A stretch of DNA of 24,426 nt from UBA11524 sp963642705 (GTDB lineage: Bacteria; Bacillota; Clostridia; Christensenellales; Aristaeellaceae): contig CAVIHU010000030.1 of assembly GCA_963642705.1 (NCBI GenBank), forward strand, positions 1 to 24,426. The letters are read 5' to 3'. Under the pieces are notes generated by a model. That model made no database searches. It was given only the letters and a program-made list of their open reading frames with translations, and had not been told where the DNA came from. Position 1 is the stretch's first letter, and each line of letters begins with the position of its first letter. Positions 1-6,888 of this stretch are shown piece after piece. The translations under genes were made by a program, and so were the position numbers.

Positions 1-1378
1 CAACATCTACGTCAATGTCGATATGTAGACCATTTGTCCGCACTAAGAGACATACCGTCTCCACCCCGCTTGTCCAGCAGAACATGTCAACGCTCTGCAC
101 CCGCCGCACCTGGTAGCCGCGTTCAAGGAAAAGCGCCGCGTCGCGGGCGAGGGTCGCGGGGTTGCAGCTGACGTAAACAACACGCTCGGGGGAGGCCTCG
201 GCGATGGTATCGATGACAGGCGGCTCAACGCCCTTGCGCGGCGGGTCAATAACGATGACATCGGGGCGCAGACCCTCGGCGACGAGCTTCGGCAGGAGCT
301 CCTCGGCGGCGCCGCAGCGGAAGGAAGCGTTGCTGATGGCATTGCGGGCGGCGTTTTCCTTCGCGTTTTCGATGGCCTGCGGAACAATCTCAATGCCGAG
401 CACCTCGCGGCAATGGCGCGCCATCATCAGCGTGATGGTGCCAGCGCCGCAATAGACATCGCAGACGCGTTCGCTGCCCGTCAATCCTGCAAAATCAAGC
501 GCTGTCTGATACAGCCGCTCCGTCTGCAGGGGATTCACCTGAAAGAACGCCGCCGGCGAAAGCTCGAAGCGCAGTCCGCAAAGCGTGTCCGAAAGCGTAT
601 CGCGCCCGAAAAGGGTCCGGAAGCGCCTGCCCATGATAACGTTCGTCCTGTCGGTGTTTTCGTTCATGATAACGCTGACAGCGCCGGCAGTGCGCAGAGA
701 ATCGACTAATTCCTTTTCGTGCGGCAGCAACGCGCCGTTCACCACCAGCACGACCATTGCCTCGTGCGCGCGGTTGACACGGATGACGATATGGCGGACG
801 AGCCCGCTGTGCGTTTCCTCCGCATATGGTGCGATGCGGAAACGTTTCATCCAGCCCAGCACTCGTCTGCACAGCTCGTCCGACGGCTGCATGGCGTTGA
901 TGCACGATGCGACAGGAATCAGCTGGTGGCTTCTCGGCGCGAAAAAGCCTGCCGCCGGTGCATCAACTGTTCCGCCGACAGGCAGCGCCGTCTTATTGCG
1001 GTAGTTCGTCGGATCATCCATGCCGATGACCGGCGGCACGTCCACCTCGATATGGCCAATCCGCCGGAAGCACTCGCGCACCTGACTGCGCTTCGCCTCC
1101 AATGTCGTTTCGTAGTTCATATGGCGCCCCGTGCAGCCGCCACAGCGCGGATATGCAGGGCAATCCACCGTGCGCCGCTCCGCCGAGGACTGCAGGATCT
1201 TCCCTTCGACACGCCCAAAGGCAAACCGCGGCTGACACTTGACGATGCGCACCGCCGCCGTTTCGCCCGGCAGCACGCCCGGCACAAAAACCGCCATGCC
1301 GTCCTGAGCATGGCAGACACCTTCCAAATCCGCGCCCAGGCTGTCCGCCGTGAGCGTCAGCACATCGTTTTTCTTCAT
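1..1378 (-). CDS. rlmD: 23S rRNA (uracil-5-)-methyltransferase, RlmD/RumA type; 3' end beyond the window
   Basis: This gene encodes a SAM-dependent m5U methyltransferase of the TrmA/RlmD family acting on 23S rRNA in the cytoplasm. Reading the minus strand from the ATG at 1378 gives 459 codons without a stop up to the left edge, so the C-terminus is missing. An N-terminal TRAM-like region (about 1-60) precedes the Fe-S cysteines C73, C79 and C82 (CPAYPRCGGC), with C159 as the likely fourth ligand. FFQVNP (278-283), the SAM loop CDVYCGAGT (306-314), DPPRKG (378-383), the catalytic cysteine C405 in VSCNPAT and E440 in SGVETV complete the family signature. After VETVCLL the protein continues with an acidic stretch (HIDIDVDV), as in clostridial members that carry an extra C-terminal tail. 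A GGGG Shine-Dalgarno lies 7 bases before the start. RlmD rather than RlmCD specificity is an inference. Confidence 0.93.
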   Translation of the reverse strand, partial: MKKNDVLTLTADSLGADLEGVCHAQDGMAVFVPGVLPGETAAVRIVKCQPRFAFGRVEGKILQSSAERRTVDCPAYPRCGGCTGRHMNYETTLEAKRSQVRECFRRIGHIEVDVPPVIGMDDPTNYRNKTALPVGGTVDAPAAGFFAPRSHQLIPVASCINAMQPSDELCRRVLGWMKRFRIAPYAEETHSGLVRHIVIRVNRAHEAMVVLVVNGALLPHEKELVDSLRTAGAVSVIMNENTDRTNVIMGRRFRTLFGRDTLSDTLCGLRFELSPAAFFQVNPLQTERLYQTALDFAGLTGSERVCDVYCGAGTITLMMARHCREVLGIEIVPQAIENAKENAARNAISNASFRCGAAEELLPKLVAEGLRPDVIVIDPPRKGVEPPVIDTIAEASPERVVYVSCNPATLARDAALFLERGYQVRRVQSVDMFCWTSGVETVCLLVRTNGLHIDIDVDV

Positions 1379-1401
1379 GTGCGCACCCCTTTTCGAGCTT
1401 T

Positions 1402-1430
1402 ATTGTATCAGGGTTTACGCCGGATGGCAA
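1402..1430 (-). promoter_or_regulatory. Promoter of rlmD
   Basis: On the minus strand TTGCCA (1430-1425) and TACAAT (1407-1402) are 17 bases apart and lie just upstream of the rlmD start codon at 1378. The match to the sigma-A consensus is fair; it is the best candidate in this gap. Confidence 0.5.
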
Positions 1431-1451
1431 GTCAAAAACGGGTGGGACCAA

Positions 1452-1464
1452 GGAAATCAATTTT
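1452..1464 (-). repeat. Inverted partner of the 17-bp repeat (13 bp)
   Basis: GGAAATCAATTTT is the exact reverse complement of 13 bases inside the direct repeats at 1583-1599 and 1749-1765. A related string, GGAATCAATTTT, occurs at 17297-17308 in another intergenic gap. Confidence 0.6.
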
Positions 1465-1582
1465 GTGCATAGTCATACATTCTTTCTTCCTTCACGGGTG
1501 TGTAAGCCGTCGGATGGCGGATTGGATCCGCAAAAAACGGAATATTTTGCGAACATTTCTATGCCAAGCGAATAAGTATTCC

Positions 1583-1599
1583 GAAAATTGATTTCCGTG
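1583..1599 (+). repeat. 17-bp direct repeat, copy 1
   Basis: GAAAATTGATTTCCGTG occurs here and again, without mismatch, at 1749-1765. The two copies bracket the repeat cluster at 1640-1738. Confidence 0.8.
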
Positions 1600-1639
1600 G
1601 GGTGGGACTTCGTCTCTTAACCCTAAATTTCTGGTCAAT

Positions 1640-1738
1640 TGCCAAACTAAATGCAGCGATGCCAAACAAAATGCAGCGTCCTGCGTGCCAAATTAAATGC
1701 AGGACCATCGAGGAGCAACCGCTGCATTTAGGTTGGCA
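1640..1738. mobile_element. Possible miniature element or solitary transposon end with four 18-bp motifs
   Basis: Three direct copies of an 18-bp motif start at 1640, 1660 and 1686 (consensus TGCCAAAYWAAATGCAGS), and an inverted copy occupies 1721-1738. The segment therefore begins TGCCAA and ends TTGGCA, and both sides are flanked by AAT. Multiple copies of a terminal motif, with TG...CA ends, resemble the ends of IS21-family elements, which carry repeated transposase sites. No transposase gene is present, so this would be a remnant or a non-autonomous derivative. A cluster of regulator binding sites is the main alternative. Confidence 0.5.
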
Positions 1739-1748
1739 AATGACAAAT

Positions 1749-1765
1749 GAAAATTGATTTCCGTG
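1749..1765 (+). repeat. 17-bp direct repeat, copy 2
   Basis: Identical to 1583-1599. Its last bases run into the dyad that precedes the flavin-operon promoter. Confidence 0.8.
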
Positions 1766-1783
1766 ATAAAGAAGCGTTTATCA
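1764..1783. promoter_or_regulatory. 20-bp dyad next to the -35 box, candidate operator
   Basis: TGATAAA and TTTATCA form a perfect 7-bp inverted repeat around a GAAGCG spacer and end one base before the -35 hexamer of the operon promoter. Position and symmetry suit a dimeric regulator that activates or represses from just upstream of RNA polymerase. The regulator is unknown. Confidence 0.5.
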
Positions 1784-1812
1784 TTGACGGAGCTGATGCA
1801 TCGTGATATAAT
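1784..1812 (+). promoter_or_regulatory. Promoter of the flavinylation operon
   Basis: TTGACG (1784-1789), 17-base spacer, TATAAT (1807-1812). This is a near-consensus sigma-A promoter 37 bases before the first gene, whose AGGGGG Shine-Dalgarno follows at about 1839. Confidence 0.8.
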
Positions 1813-1848
1813 TAACAGGGTATGCAAGCTTAAAAGCAAGGGGGCAGC

Positions 1849-2220
1849 ATGGACAGAAAAAATGTCGGAATCATCGCGGCACTGCTGCTTGCGGCAGTTG
1901 TGCTGCTGCTGGCGGTGACGCTGCTGCGCCCCCGGACGAACGGCGCCTCGGCGGAAATCGTGGTGACGCTGGACGGCAGGGAGTATGCGCGCGTGCCGGT
2001 CGGGCAGGAGCAGACGATTACGGTTCGGCAGTCGGACGGGAACGTCAATGTCATCCGTATAACGGCGCGCGGTGCGGTGATGGAATCGTCCACATGCGAG
2101 AATCAACTGTGCGTGGAAATGGGCGAGGTGACGCTGGATAATTGGGAAACGCGCCCTAACCAGCAGTTCATCATCTGCCTGCCTAACCGCGTCAGCGTTG
2201 AATTGGTGGTGAATGAATGA
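1849..2220 (+). CDS. NusG domain II-containing (Lin0431-like) membrane-anchored protein
   Basis: A 123-residue protein with one N-terminal transmembrane helix (about 7-26) and an extracytoplasmic NusG_II-type beta domain. The family's cysteine pattern is visible: C83 and C88 in STCENQLC, then C110 in FIICLPNR. Proteins of this type are regularly encoded with ApbE and FMN_bind proteins in Firmicutes, and the name reflects fold similarity to the NusG C-terminal domain, not a role in transcription. It is the first gene of the operon and overlaps apbE by four bases (ATGA at 2217-2220), so translation is probably coupled. Its function is not established. The cysteines could form a disulfide or take part in redox partner binding, which is inference. 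Confidence 0.85.
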   Translation: MDRKNVGIIAALLLAAVVLLLAVTLLRPRTNGASAEIVVTLDGREYARVPVGQEQTITVRQSDGNVNVIRITARGAVMESSTCENQLCVEMGEVTLDNWETRPNQQFIICLPNRVSVELVVNE

Positions 2221-3257
2221 AGAAACGAACACTCTTTGCGTGTCTTTTGGCGTTGCTGCTGACGCTTAGCGGCTGCACGTCGTCAGAGACAACGGAGACG
2301 CAGCCGACGGACTCGATTCAGTCCGCCTCGGCGGAGGACGCAAAAACATCAGGCGTCGGGTTTTACTTCGATACGGTCGTGACGCTGACGTTCTACGGCG
2401 CGGATGATACGCTGATGGAGGACATCTGGACGGCGTGTGCGCACTATGAGAACCTGCTCTCCAAGACGATTGACGGCAGCGATGTCAGCCGCATCAACGA
2501 ATCGAACGGTCAGACCGTGACGGTCGATGCGGAAACATGGGCGATTCTCAGCGAGGCGAAGGAGATCAATCAGCTCTCCGGCGGTGTCTTTGCCGTGACC
2601 ATCGCACCGCTTGTGGCGCAATGGGACTTCACCGGCGGCACGAACAAAATGCCGACCGATGAGGAACGTCTTGCCGCGCTGCCGCTGGTGGATGACGACA
2701 AGCTGGTGCTCGGTGAGAATAACACGGTGACGCTGCCTGCCGGGATGCAGATCGATCTGGGCGGCATCGCCAAGGGCTATATCGCCGACCGGATCGCGGC
2801 GCTCGCCAGGGGGCGGTGCAGCGGTGCGATGCTGAACTTCGGCGGCAATGTATACGCGATCGGCACAAAGCCGGATGGCAGCAAATACCGCGTCGGCATT
2901 CAGGATCCGAATGATCCGAACTCCGGCAATCCCATCGGCATGCTGGTGGTGTCGGACTGCAGCGTCGTGACGAGCGGCATCTACGAGCGCGGCTTCACGA
3001 TTGACGGCGTGCGGTATCATCATATCCTGTCGCCATGGACGGGTCTGCCCGCGGATACCGATCTGGCATCGGCGACCATTGTCTCGGAAAGCTCGATGTG
3101 TGCGGACGCCATCGCAACCGCATGCATTCTGCTCGGCAGCGAAGAGGCACTCAAGCTGACGCAGGATAACGGCTATCCTGCACTGCTGATTCAGCGCGAC
3201 GGCACCGTCCTGATGAATGAATTGATGCAGGAATTAGGCTATACTTCCCTGCAATAA
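2217..3257 (+). CDS. apbE: FAD:protein FMN transferase (ApbE lipoprotein)
   Basis: ApbE transfers FMN from FAD to a threonine of target proteins outside the membrane, using Mg2+. The 346-residue product starts with a lipoprotein signal peptide whose lipobox LSGC places the lipidated cysteine at C20. Family motifs follow in order: DTVVTLTFYG (52-61), GGVFAVTIAPLVAQW (122-136), DLGGIAKGY (180-188), NFGGNVYAIG (207-216), SGIYERGF (253-260), HHILSPWTG (268-276) and the metal-binding CADAIATA segment (295-302). Length is normal for the family. The start overlaps the stop of the upstream gene, and a five-domain FMN_bind protein follows 34 bases downstream, which is the obvious substrate. Confidence 0.95.
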   Translation: MKKRTLFACLLALLLTLSGCTSSETTETQPTDSIQSASAEDAKTSGVGFYFDTVVTLTFYGADDTLMEDIWTACAHYENLLSKTIDGSDVSRINESNGQTVTVDAETWAILSEAKEINQLSGGVFAVTIAPLVAQWDFTGGTNKMPTDEERLAALPLVDDDKLVLGENNTVTLPAGMQIDLGGIAKGYIADRIAALARGRCSGAMLNFGGNVYAIGTKPDGSKYRVGIQDPNDPNSGNPIGMLVVSDCSVVTSGIYERGFTIDGVRYHHILSPWTGLPADTDLASATIVSESSMCADAIATACILLGSEEALKLTQDNGYPALLIQRDGTVLMNELMQELGYTSLQ

Positions 3258-3291
3258 CGGGGACAAGGAATCCGGAGGAGGAAATCAGGCA

Positions 3292-5202
3292 ATGAGTGAG
3301 AACAAGGCAACGAAGAAGCAGCTTCCGTCATACGTCATTCTGGCGATTATCGCACTGGTGGCTGCACTGGCGCTGGCAGTGACGAACGCCATCACCGAGG
3401 GACCGATTAAGGAGCACGAGGAAGCCGCGCAGAACGCCGCCTTCCAGTCCGTCATGGAGGCAGATGCCTTCAGCACGATGGATATCCCCGATGGCTACGA
3501 GGTATCGAAGCTTGTTGAGGCGAAGAAGGACGGGCAGACCATCGGCTACTGTGCCGTGTCGTCCGCGAAGGGTTACGGCGGTGATGTCGCGGTGACGCTC
3601 GGCGTTGACGTGGACGGGAAGGTGACCGGTGCCCAGATCGGCGATACGAATTTCTCCGAGACGGCAGGCTTTGGCGCGCGCTGGCAGGAAGCGGACCGCG
3701 CGGAGCAGTTCAAGGGCGTGAGCGCGTATGGCGGCGACACCATCGAGGCGATTTCCGGCGCAACCATCACTTCGAAGGCGGTGCTGACTGCCTCCAACAA
3801 CGTGCTGAAGTGCATTAGCCATGTCCTCGGCAAGGATGTCGAGGGCGATCCGCTGTCCTTCGGCGCGAAGCAGGAAACGGCGGCTGCCGAGCCGGTTGTG
3901 CTGACGGGCGATGTGCACCAGGGCACGGCGTCGGGCTTTGCCGGCGGCGAGGTCGTTGCACGCCTGACGCTCAACGATGACGGCACGATTTCCGCGCTGA
4001 CCATCGATGCGAGCACGCAGACCGAGGGTCTCGGTACGCGCTGCGCAGGCGAGGAGTTTACGGCGCAGTTCATCGGCAAGAGCGGTCCGTTCACGCTGGG
4101 CGACGATATTGACGCGGTGGCAAGCGCGACGATCACCTCGACGGCGGCGGTTGAAGCCATCAATGCGGCGCTGGAGGCTCCCGCGATGACGGAGGACGAG
4201 CTGGCGGCAGCGGAGCCGGAGACGACGGAAGCACCGGTTGAACCGGAAGCGACCGAGGAGGTTCCTGCCGATGCAAAGACCGTGACGGTGAAGGGCTTCG
4301 GCGACGGCGACGTCATCGTGTATGTGACGGACGAGAACGGCGTGATCAAGACGCTTCGTGTTGATGCATCCACGCAGACGGCAGGCTTTGGTCAGAAATG
4401 CGCGGAGGAGGAATTCACGGCGCAGTTCATCGGCAAGAGCGCACCGTTCACGCTGGGTGACGGCATTGACGCGGTGGCAAGCGCGACGATCACCTCTCAG
4501 GCGGTCGTGGACGCGGTGAACAGCCTGTACGCGCCGGAAGTGACAGCGGAGGCAGAAGCGACCGAGGCTGTTGCGGCAGAACCTGAAGCGACCGAAGCAC
4601 CGGCGGACGAGAAGACCGTGACGGTGAAGGGCTTCGGCGACGGCGATGTCATCGTGTATGTAACGGACGAGGACGGCGTGATCAAGACGCTTCGTGTTGA
4701 TGCATCCACGCAGACGGCAGGCTTTGGTCAGAAATGCGCGGAGGAGGAATTCACGGCGCAGTTCATCGGCAAGAGCGCACCGTTCACGCTGGGCGACGGC
4801 ATTGATGCGGTGGCGAGCGCGACGATCACCTCTCAGGCGGTTGTGGACGCGGTGAACAGCCTGTATGCGGAAGAAGAAACGGCTGAAGATGGAGCGACTG
4901 CGGAAGAAAGCACTGTAACGGTGAAGGGCTTTGGCGGCGGCGATGTCATCGTGTATGTGACGTACGAGAACGGCGTGATCAAGACGCTTCGCGTTGATGC
5001 ATCCACGCAGACGGCAGGCTTTGGTCAGAAATGCGCGGAGGAAGAATTCACGGCGCAGTTCATCGGCAAGAGCGCACCGTTCACGCTGGGTGACGGCATT
5101 GACGCGGTGACAAGCGCGACGATCACCTCTCAGGCGGTCGTGGACGCGGTGAATGCCATGTCGGTTGTGGATACCCTGAATGGCATCGGGACAGGTCTGT
5201 AA
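3292..5202 (+). CDS. Membrane-anchored protein with five FMN_bind domains (predicted multi-flavinylated)
   Basis: The 636-residue protein has a short basic N-terminus, one transmembrane helix (about 14-33) and then five FMN_bind modules facing outward. Module 1 (about 50-176) is RnfG/NqrC-like and has a canonical SGATITS site, T158. Modules 2 (204-300), 3 (330-414), 4 (442-526) and 5 (541-623) have ASATITS or TSATITS sites, with candidate flavinylated threonines T280, T399, T511 and T610. Linkers are rich in Ala, Glu, Pro and Thr. Modules 3-5 are nearly identical, and modules 2-5 each carry one cysteine. The adjacent ApbE should attach FMN to these threonines. An electron-carrying role in extracytoplasmic redox chemistry is inferred from the family. 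A GGAGGAGG Shine-Dalgarno lies about 12 bases before the ATG. No partner membrane oxidoreductase is encoded nearby. Confidence 0.92.
   Translation: MSENKATKKQLPSYVILAIIALVAALALAVTNAITEGPIKEHEEAAQNAAFQSVMEADAFSTMDIPDGYEVSKLVEAKKDGQTIGYCAVSSAKGYGGDVAVTLGVDVDGKVTGAQIGDTNFSETAGFGARWQEADRAEQFKGVSAYGGDTIEAISGATITSKAVLTASNNVLKCISHVLGKDVEGDPLSFGAKQETAAAEPVVLTGDVHQGTASGFAGGEVVARLTLNDDGTISALTIDASTQTEGLGTRCAGEEFTAQFIGKSGPFTLGDDIDAVASATITSTAAVEAINAALEAPAMTEDELAAAEPETTEAPVEPEATEEVPADAKTVTVKGFGDGDVIVYVTDENGVIKTLRVDASTQTAGFGQKCAEEEFTAQFIGKSAPFTLGDGIDAVASATITSQAVVDAVNSLYAPEVTAEAEATEAVAAEPEATEAPADEKTVTVKGFGDGDVIVYVTDEDGVIKTLRVDASTQTAGFGQKCAEEEFTAQFIGKSAPFTLGDGIDAVASATITSQAVVDAVNSLYAEEETAEDGATAEESTVTVKGFGGGDVIVYVTYENGVIKTLRVDASTQTAGFGQKCAEEEFTAQFIGKSAPFTLGDGIDAVTSATITSQAVVDAVNAMSVVDTLNGIGTGL
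4279..5160 (+). repeat. Three near-identical in-frame repeats of about 250 bp
   Basis: Segments 4279-4533, 4615-4869 and 4912-5160 code for FMN_bind modules 3, 4 and 5 and match almost base for base, including long runs of identical synonymous codons. They are separated by short variable acidic linkers (81 and 42 bases). This points to recent duplication or gene conversion inside the gene. Confidence 0.9.
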
Positions 5203-5227
5203 GCCGAACAGCTTAAGGCAATAATAA

Positions 5228-5270
5228 GGTCCGGACAGAGCGTAAAGGTACGCTTTGCCCGGACTTTTCT
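5228..5270 (+). terminator. Intrinsic terminator of the flavinylation operon
   Basis: GTCCGG (5229-5234) pairs with CCGGAC (5259-5264), with an inner AGAGCGT/ACGCTTT stem, followed by TTTTCT. On the other strand the hairpin is followed by CTTATTATT, so it may also end the converging GH43 transcript. Confidence 0.85.
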
Positions 5271-5271
5271 C

Positions 5272-6624
5272 TTACTTCATAAACACGAACTTCCTGAATT
5301 CCATCAGACAGCGGTTGGCGAAGAAGCTGCCTGTCCAGCCCTCGTAGGAGGTCGTGACGGTGAAGAACAGCGCGTGGCGGCCTGTCACGGCGCGGACACG
5401 CGTCTTGATGCAGGTCGTTTCACCGCGCCCGACCTGGAAGCAGCCGATTTCCTCGCCGTCCTCCGTATCCAGACGGATATGCACAGCGCAGCTGCAGCCG
5501 AAGCCGTTGATGCTTGCAAAGAACTGCATGGTCCTGCTGGTGAAATCATCGCCGAAATCGAAGTATTTGTAGCCGATGACGCAGCCGTCCTGCACGTTCG
5601 TGATGACGCGCTCGAACGGTGTCCGCTCGGTGATGAATGCGCCGCCCTTGAGCACGCAGGCAAGCTCCGCCGGCGTTTCCTCATACGGGTTGAGCGACTC
5701 CGAGAAGCCAAGCGACGTCATTTCCACCGGCGGAATCGTGCCATCCGGCAGCAGCTCGATGCGCTCGACGCAAGCGCGGCGGCTCATGACGGAGCCGTTC
5801 GTCATGCGGTGATAGAAGATGTACCACTGACCGCCGATGCAGCAGATGGAGCCATGGTTGTTGCCGCCGGGGTAGTCGACGCCGTTATCCACAATCCAGC
5901 CGCGGTATGTGTAGGGACCCATGGGCTTGTCGGATGTGGCATAGGCAAGGCGGCTGCCGCGCCTGGGCGAGTAGATGAAATAATACGTGCCGCCGACCTT
6001 GCGCAGGGACGCCGCCTCATAGAAGCGCGAGTCCGGGTCGGTGAAGCCGCCGACTTCGGTCGTTTCGCACGGAATGATGTGCTCGATGTGTGAATCATCC
6101 AGCACATGCGTCAGGTCGGAGGAATCGAGCTGTGCGATGAACGACCGCTCGAAGCCGCATGCGATGTACGCCTTGCCGTCATCATCCACCAGTACGCCGG
6201 GATCGATAAACCAGCCGTTGACGCAGACGCGTTCCGGCATGGTGTATTTGTACTTGCCCAGCAGCGTGAACGGACCCTCCGGACGGTCTGCAACCGCGAC
6301 GCAGCCGCGCGTGCCGATGATGTAGGCGAACAGGTAGTATTTGCCGTCCTTCTCCACCACGTCCGGGGCGTAGAGCTCGTTATGCTCTTTTGTCCAGTCC
6401 GTATCGGCAGGATGATCGAAGGTATCCTTTGTGCGGAAAATCACGCCGTGGTCAGTCCAGTGATTCAGGTCGGTGACGGGCGCTGACCAGCACTTGAGCA
6501 CATAATCGCAGAAATGGTCATGCCCGACGCGGTCATGGGAGCCGTAAACGTAGACGCGGTCACCAAAGACGCGCGGTTCGCCGTCAGGAATATATTCCCA
6601 GAGAGGAAGGTATGGATTCGGCAT
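5272..6624 (-). CDS. Family 43 glycoside hydrolase
   Basis: This is a GH43-type five-bladed beta-propeller glycosidase, likely acting on arabinose- or xylose-containing glycans. From the ATG at 6624 the protein has 450 residues; that start is preferred because AAGGAGG sits 8 bases before it, while the longer in-frame start at 6684 has no such site and lies in the promoter. The three acidic residues expected of the family are visible: D14 (IPDGEP), D141 (WFIDPG) and E203 (RFYEAAS), plus H257 in GGNNHGSI. Residues after about 320 form a separate beta-rich region resembling a carbohydrate-binding module of the CBM6 kind. No signal peptide is seen, so the enzyme is probably cytoplasmic and acts on imported oligosaccharides. 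Exact substrate cannot be told. Confidence 0.9.
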   Translation of the reverse strand: MPNPYLPLWEYIPDGEPRVFGDRVYVYGSHDRVGHDHFCDYVLKCWSAPVTDLNHWTDHGVIFRTKDTFDHPADTDWTKEHNELYAPDVVEKDGKYYLFAYIIGTRGCVAVADRPEGPFTLLGKYKYTMPERVCVNGWFIDPGVLVDDDGKAYIACGFERSFIAQLDSSDLTHVLDDSHIEHIIPCETTEVGGFTDPDSRFYEAASLRKVGGTYYFIYSPRRGSRLAYATSDKPMGPYTYRGWIVDNGVDYPGGNNHGSICCIGGQWYIFYHRMTNGSVMSRRACVERIELLPDGTIPPVEMTSLGFSESLNPYEETPAELACVLKGGAFITERTPFERVITNVQDGCVIGYKYFDFGDDFTSRTMQFFASINGFGCSCAVHIRLDTEDGEEIGCFQVGRGETTCIKTRVRAVTGRHALFFTVTTSYEGWTGSFFANRCLMEFRKFVFMK

Positions 6625-6654
6625 GGTTGAGCCTCCTTGCTGTATTGCGCGCTT

Positions 6655-6684
6655 AGTATAGCGCCGGGGCATGGACTTTGTCAA
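6655..6684 (-). promoter_or_regulatory. Promoter of the GH43 gene
   Basis: TTGACA (6684-6679) and TATACT (6660-6655) with an 18-base spacer on the minus strand, 31 bases before the chosen start codon. The sequence around the -10 box (GCGCTATACTA) is the same as at the isomerase promoter near 17033. Confidence 0.75.
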
Positions 6685-6810
6685 CCCAAAAAGCGTTCAG
6701 GGGGACGCTCGGAAAGCTGCCTTGAAGCTACAGGGCAGAGCAAGCCCGCACAATTCGGTGACGCCGTCTTCATACAGGCGCCGCGCGCGAATTGAACATT
6801 GTCCAAGCCC

Positions 6811-6839
6811 TTGCAAATCGCCTGATAGAATGATATAAT
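6811..6839 (+). promoter_or_regulatory. Promoter of alaS
   Basis: TTGCAA (6811-6816), 17-base spacer, TATAAT (6834-6839). Only about 49 bases separate the -10 box from the start codon, which leaves no room for a T-box leader. Confidence 0.75.
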
Positions 6840-6888
6840 AACGCTTGCAACTGATTTTGTGCATTTAACCGAAGGGAGCAACCCATAT

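Larger units (their letters stand above)
1379..1848. other. 470-base intergenic gap between divergent genes, rich in repeats
   Basis: No convincing coding region lies here. The gap holds the rlmD promoter, a pair of 17-bp direct repeats with an inverted partner, a cluster of four 18-bp motifs, a dyad and the promoter of the flavin operon (each listed separately). It is more AT-rich than its surroundings, particularly 1540-1830. The octamer GGTGGGAC occurs twice, at 1441 and 1601. Confidence 0.7.

Noticed and set aside
1500..1530. Hairpin GCGGAT/ATCCGC as a terminator
   Set aside because: The A-run follows it on the plus strand and the T-run precedes it on the minus strand, so neither orientation gives a U-tract after the stem, and no gene ends there.
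1640..1738. CRISPR array
   Set aside because: The repeats are 18 bp, imperfect, with 2-8 base spacing, and one is inverted; no cas genes are near.
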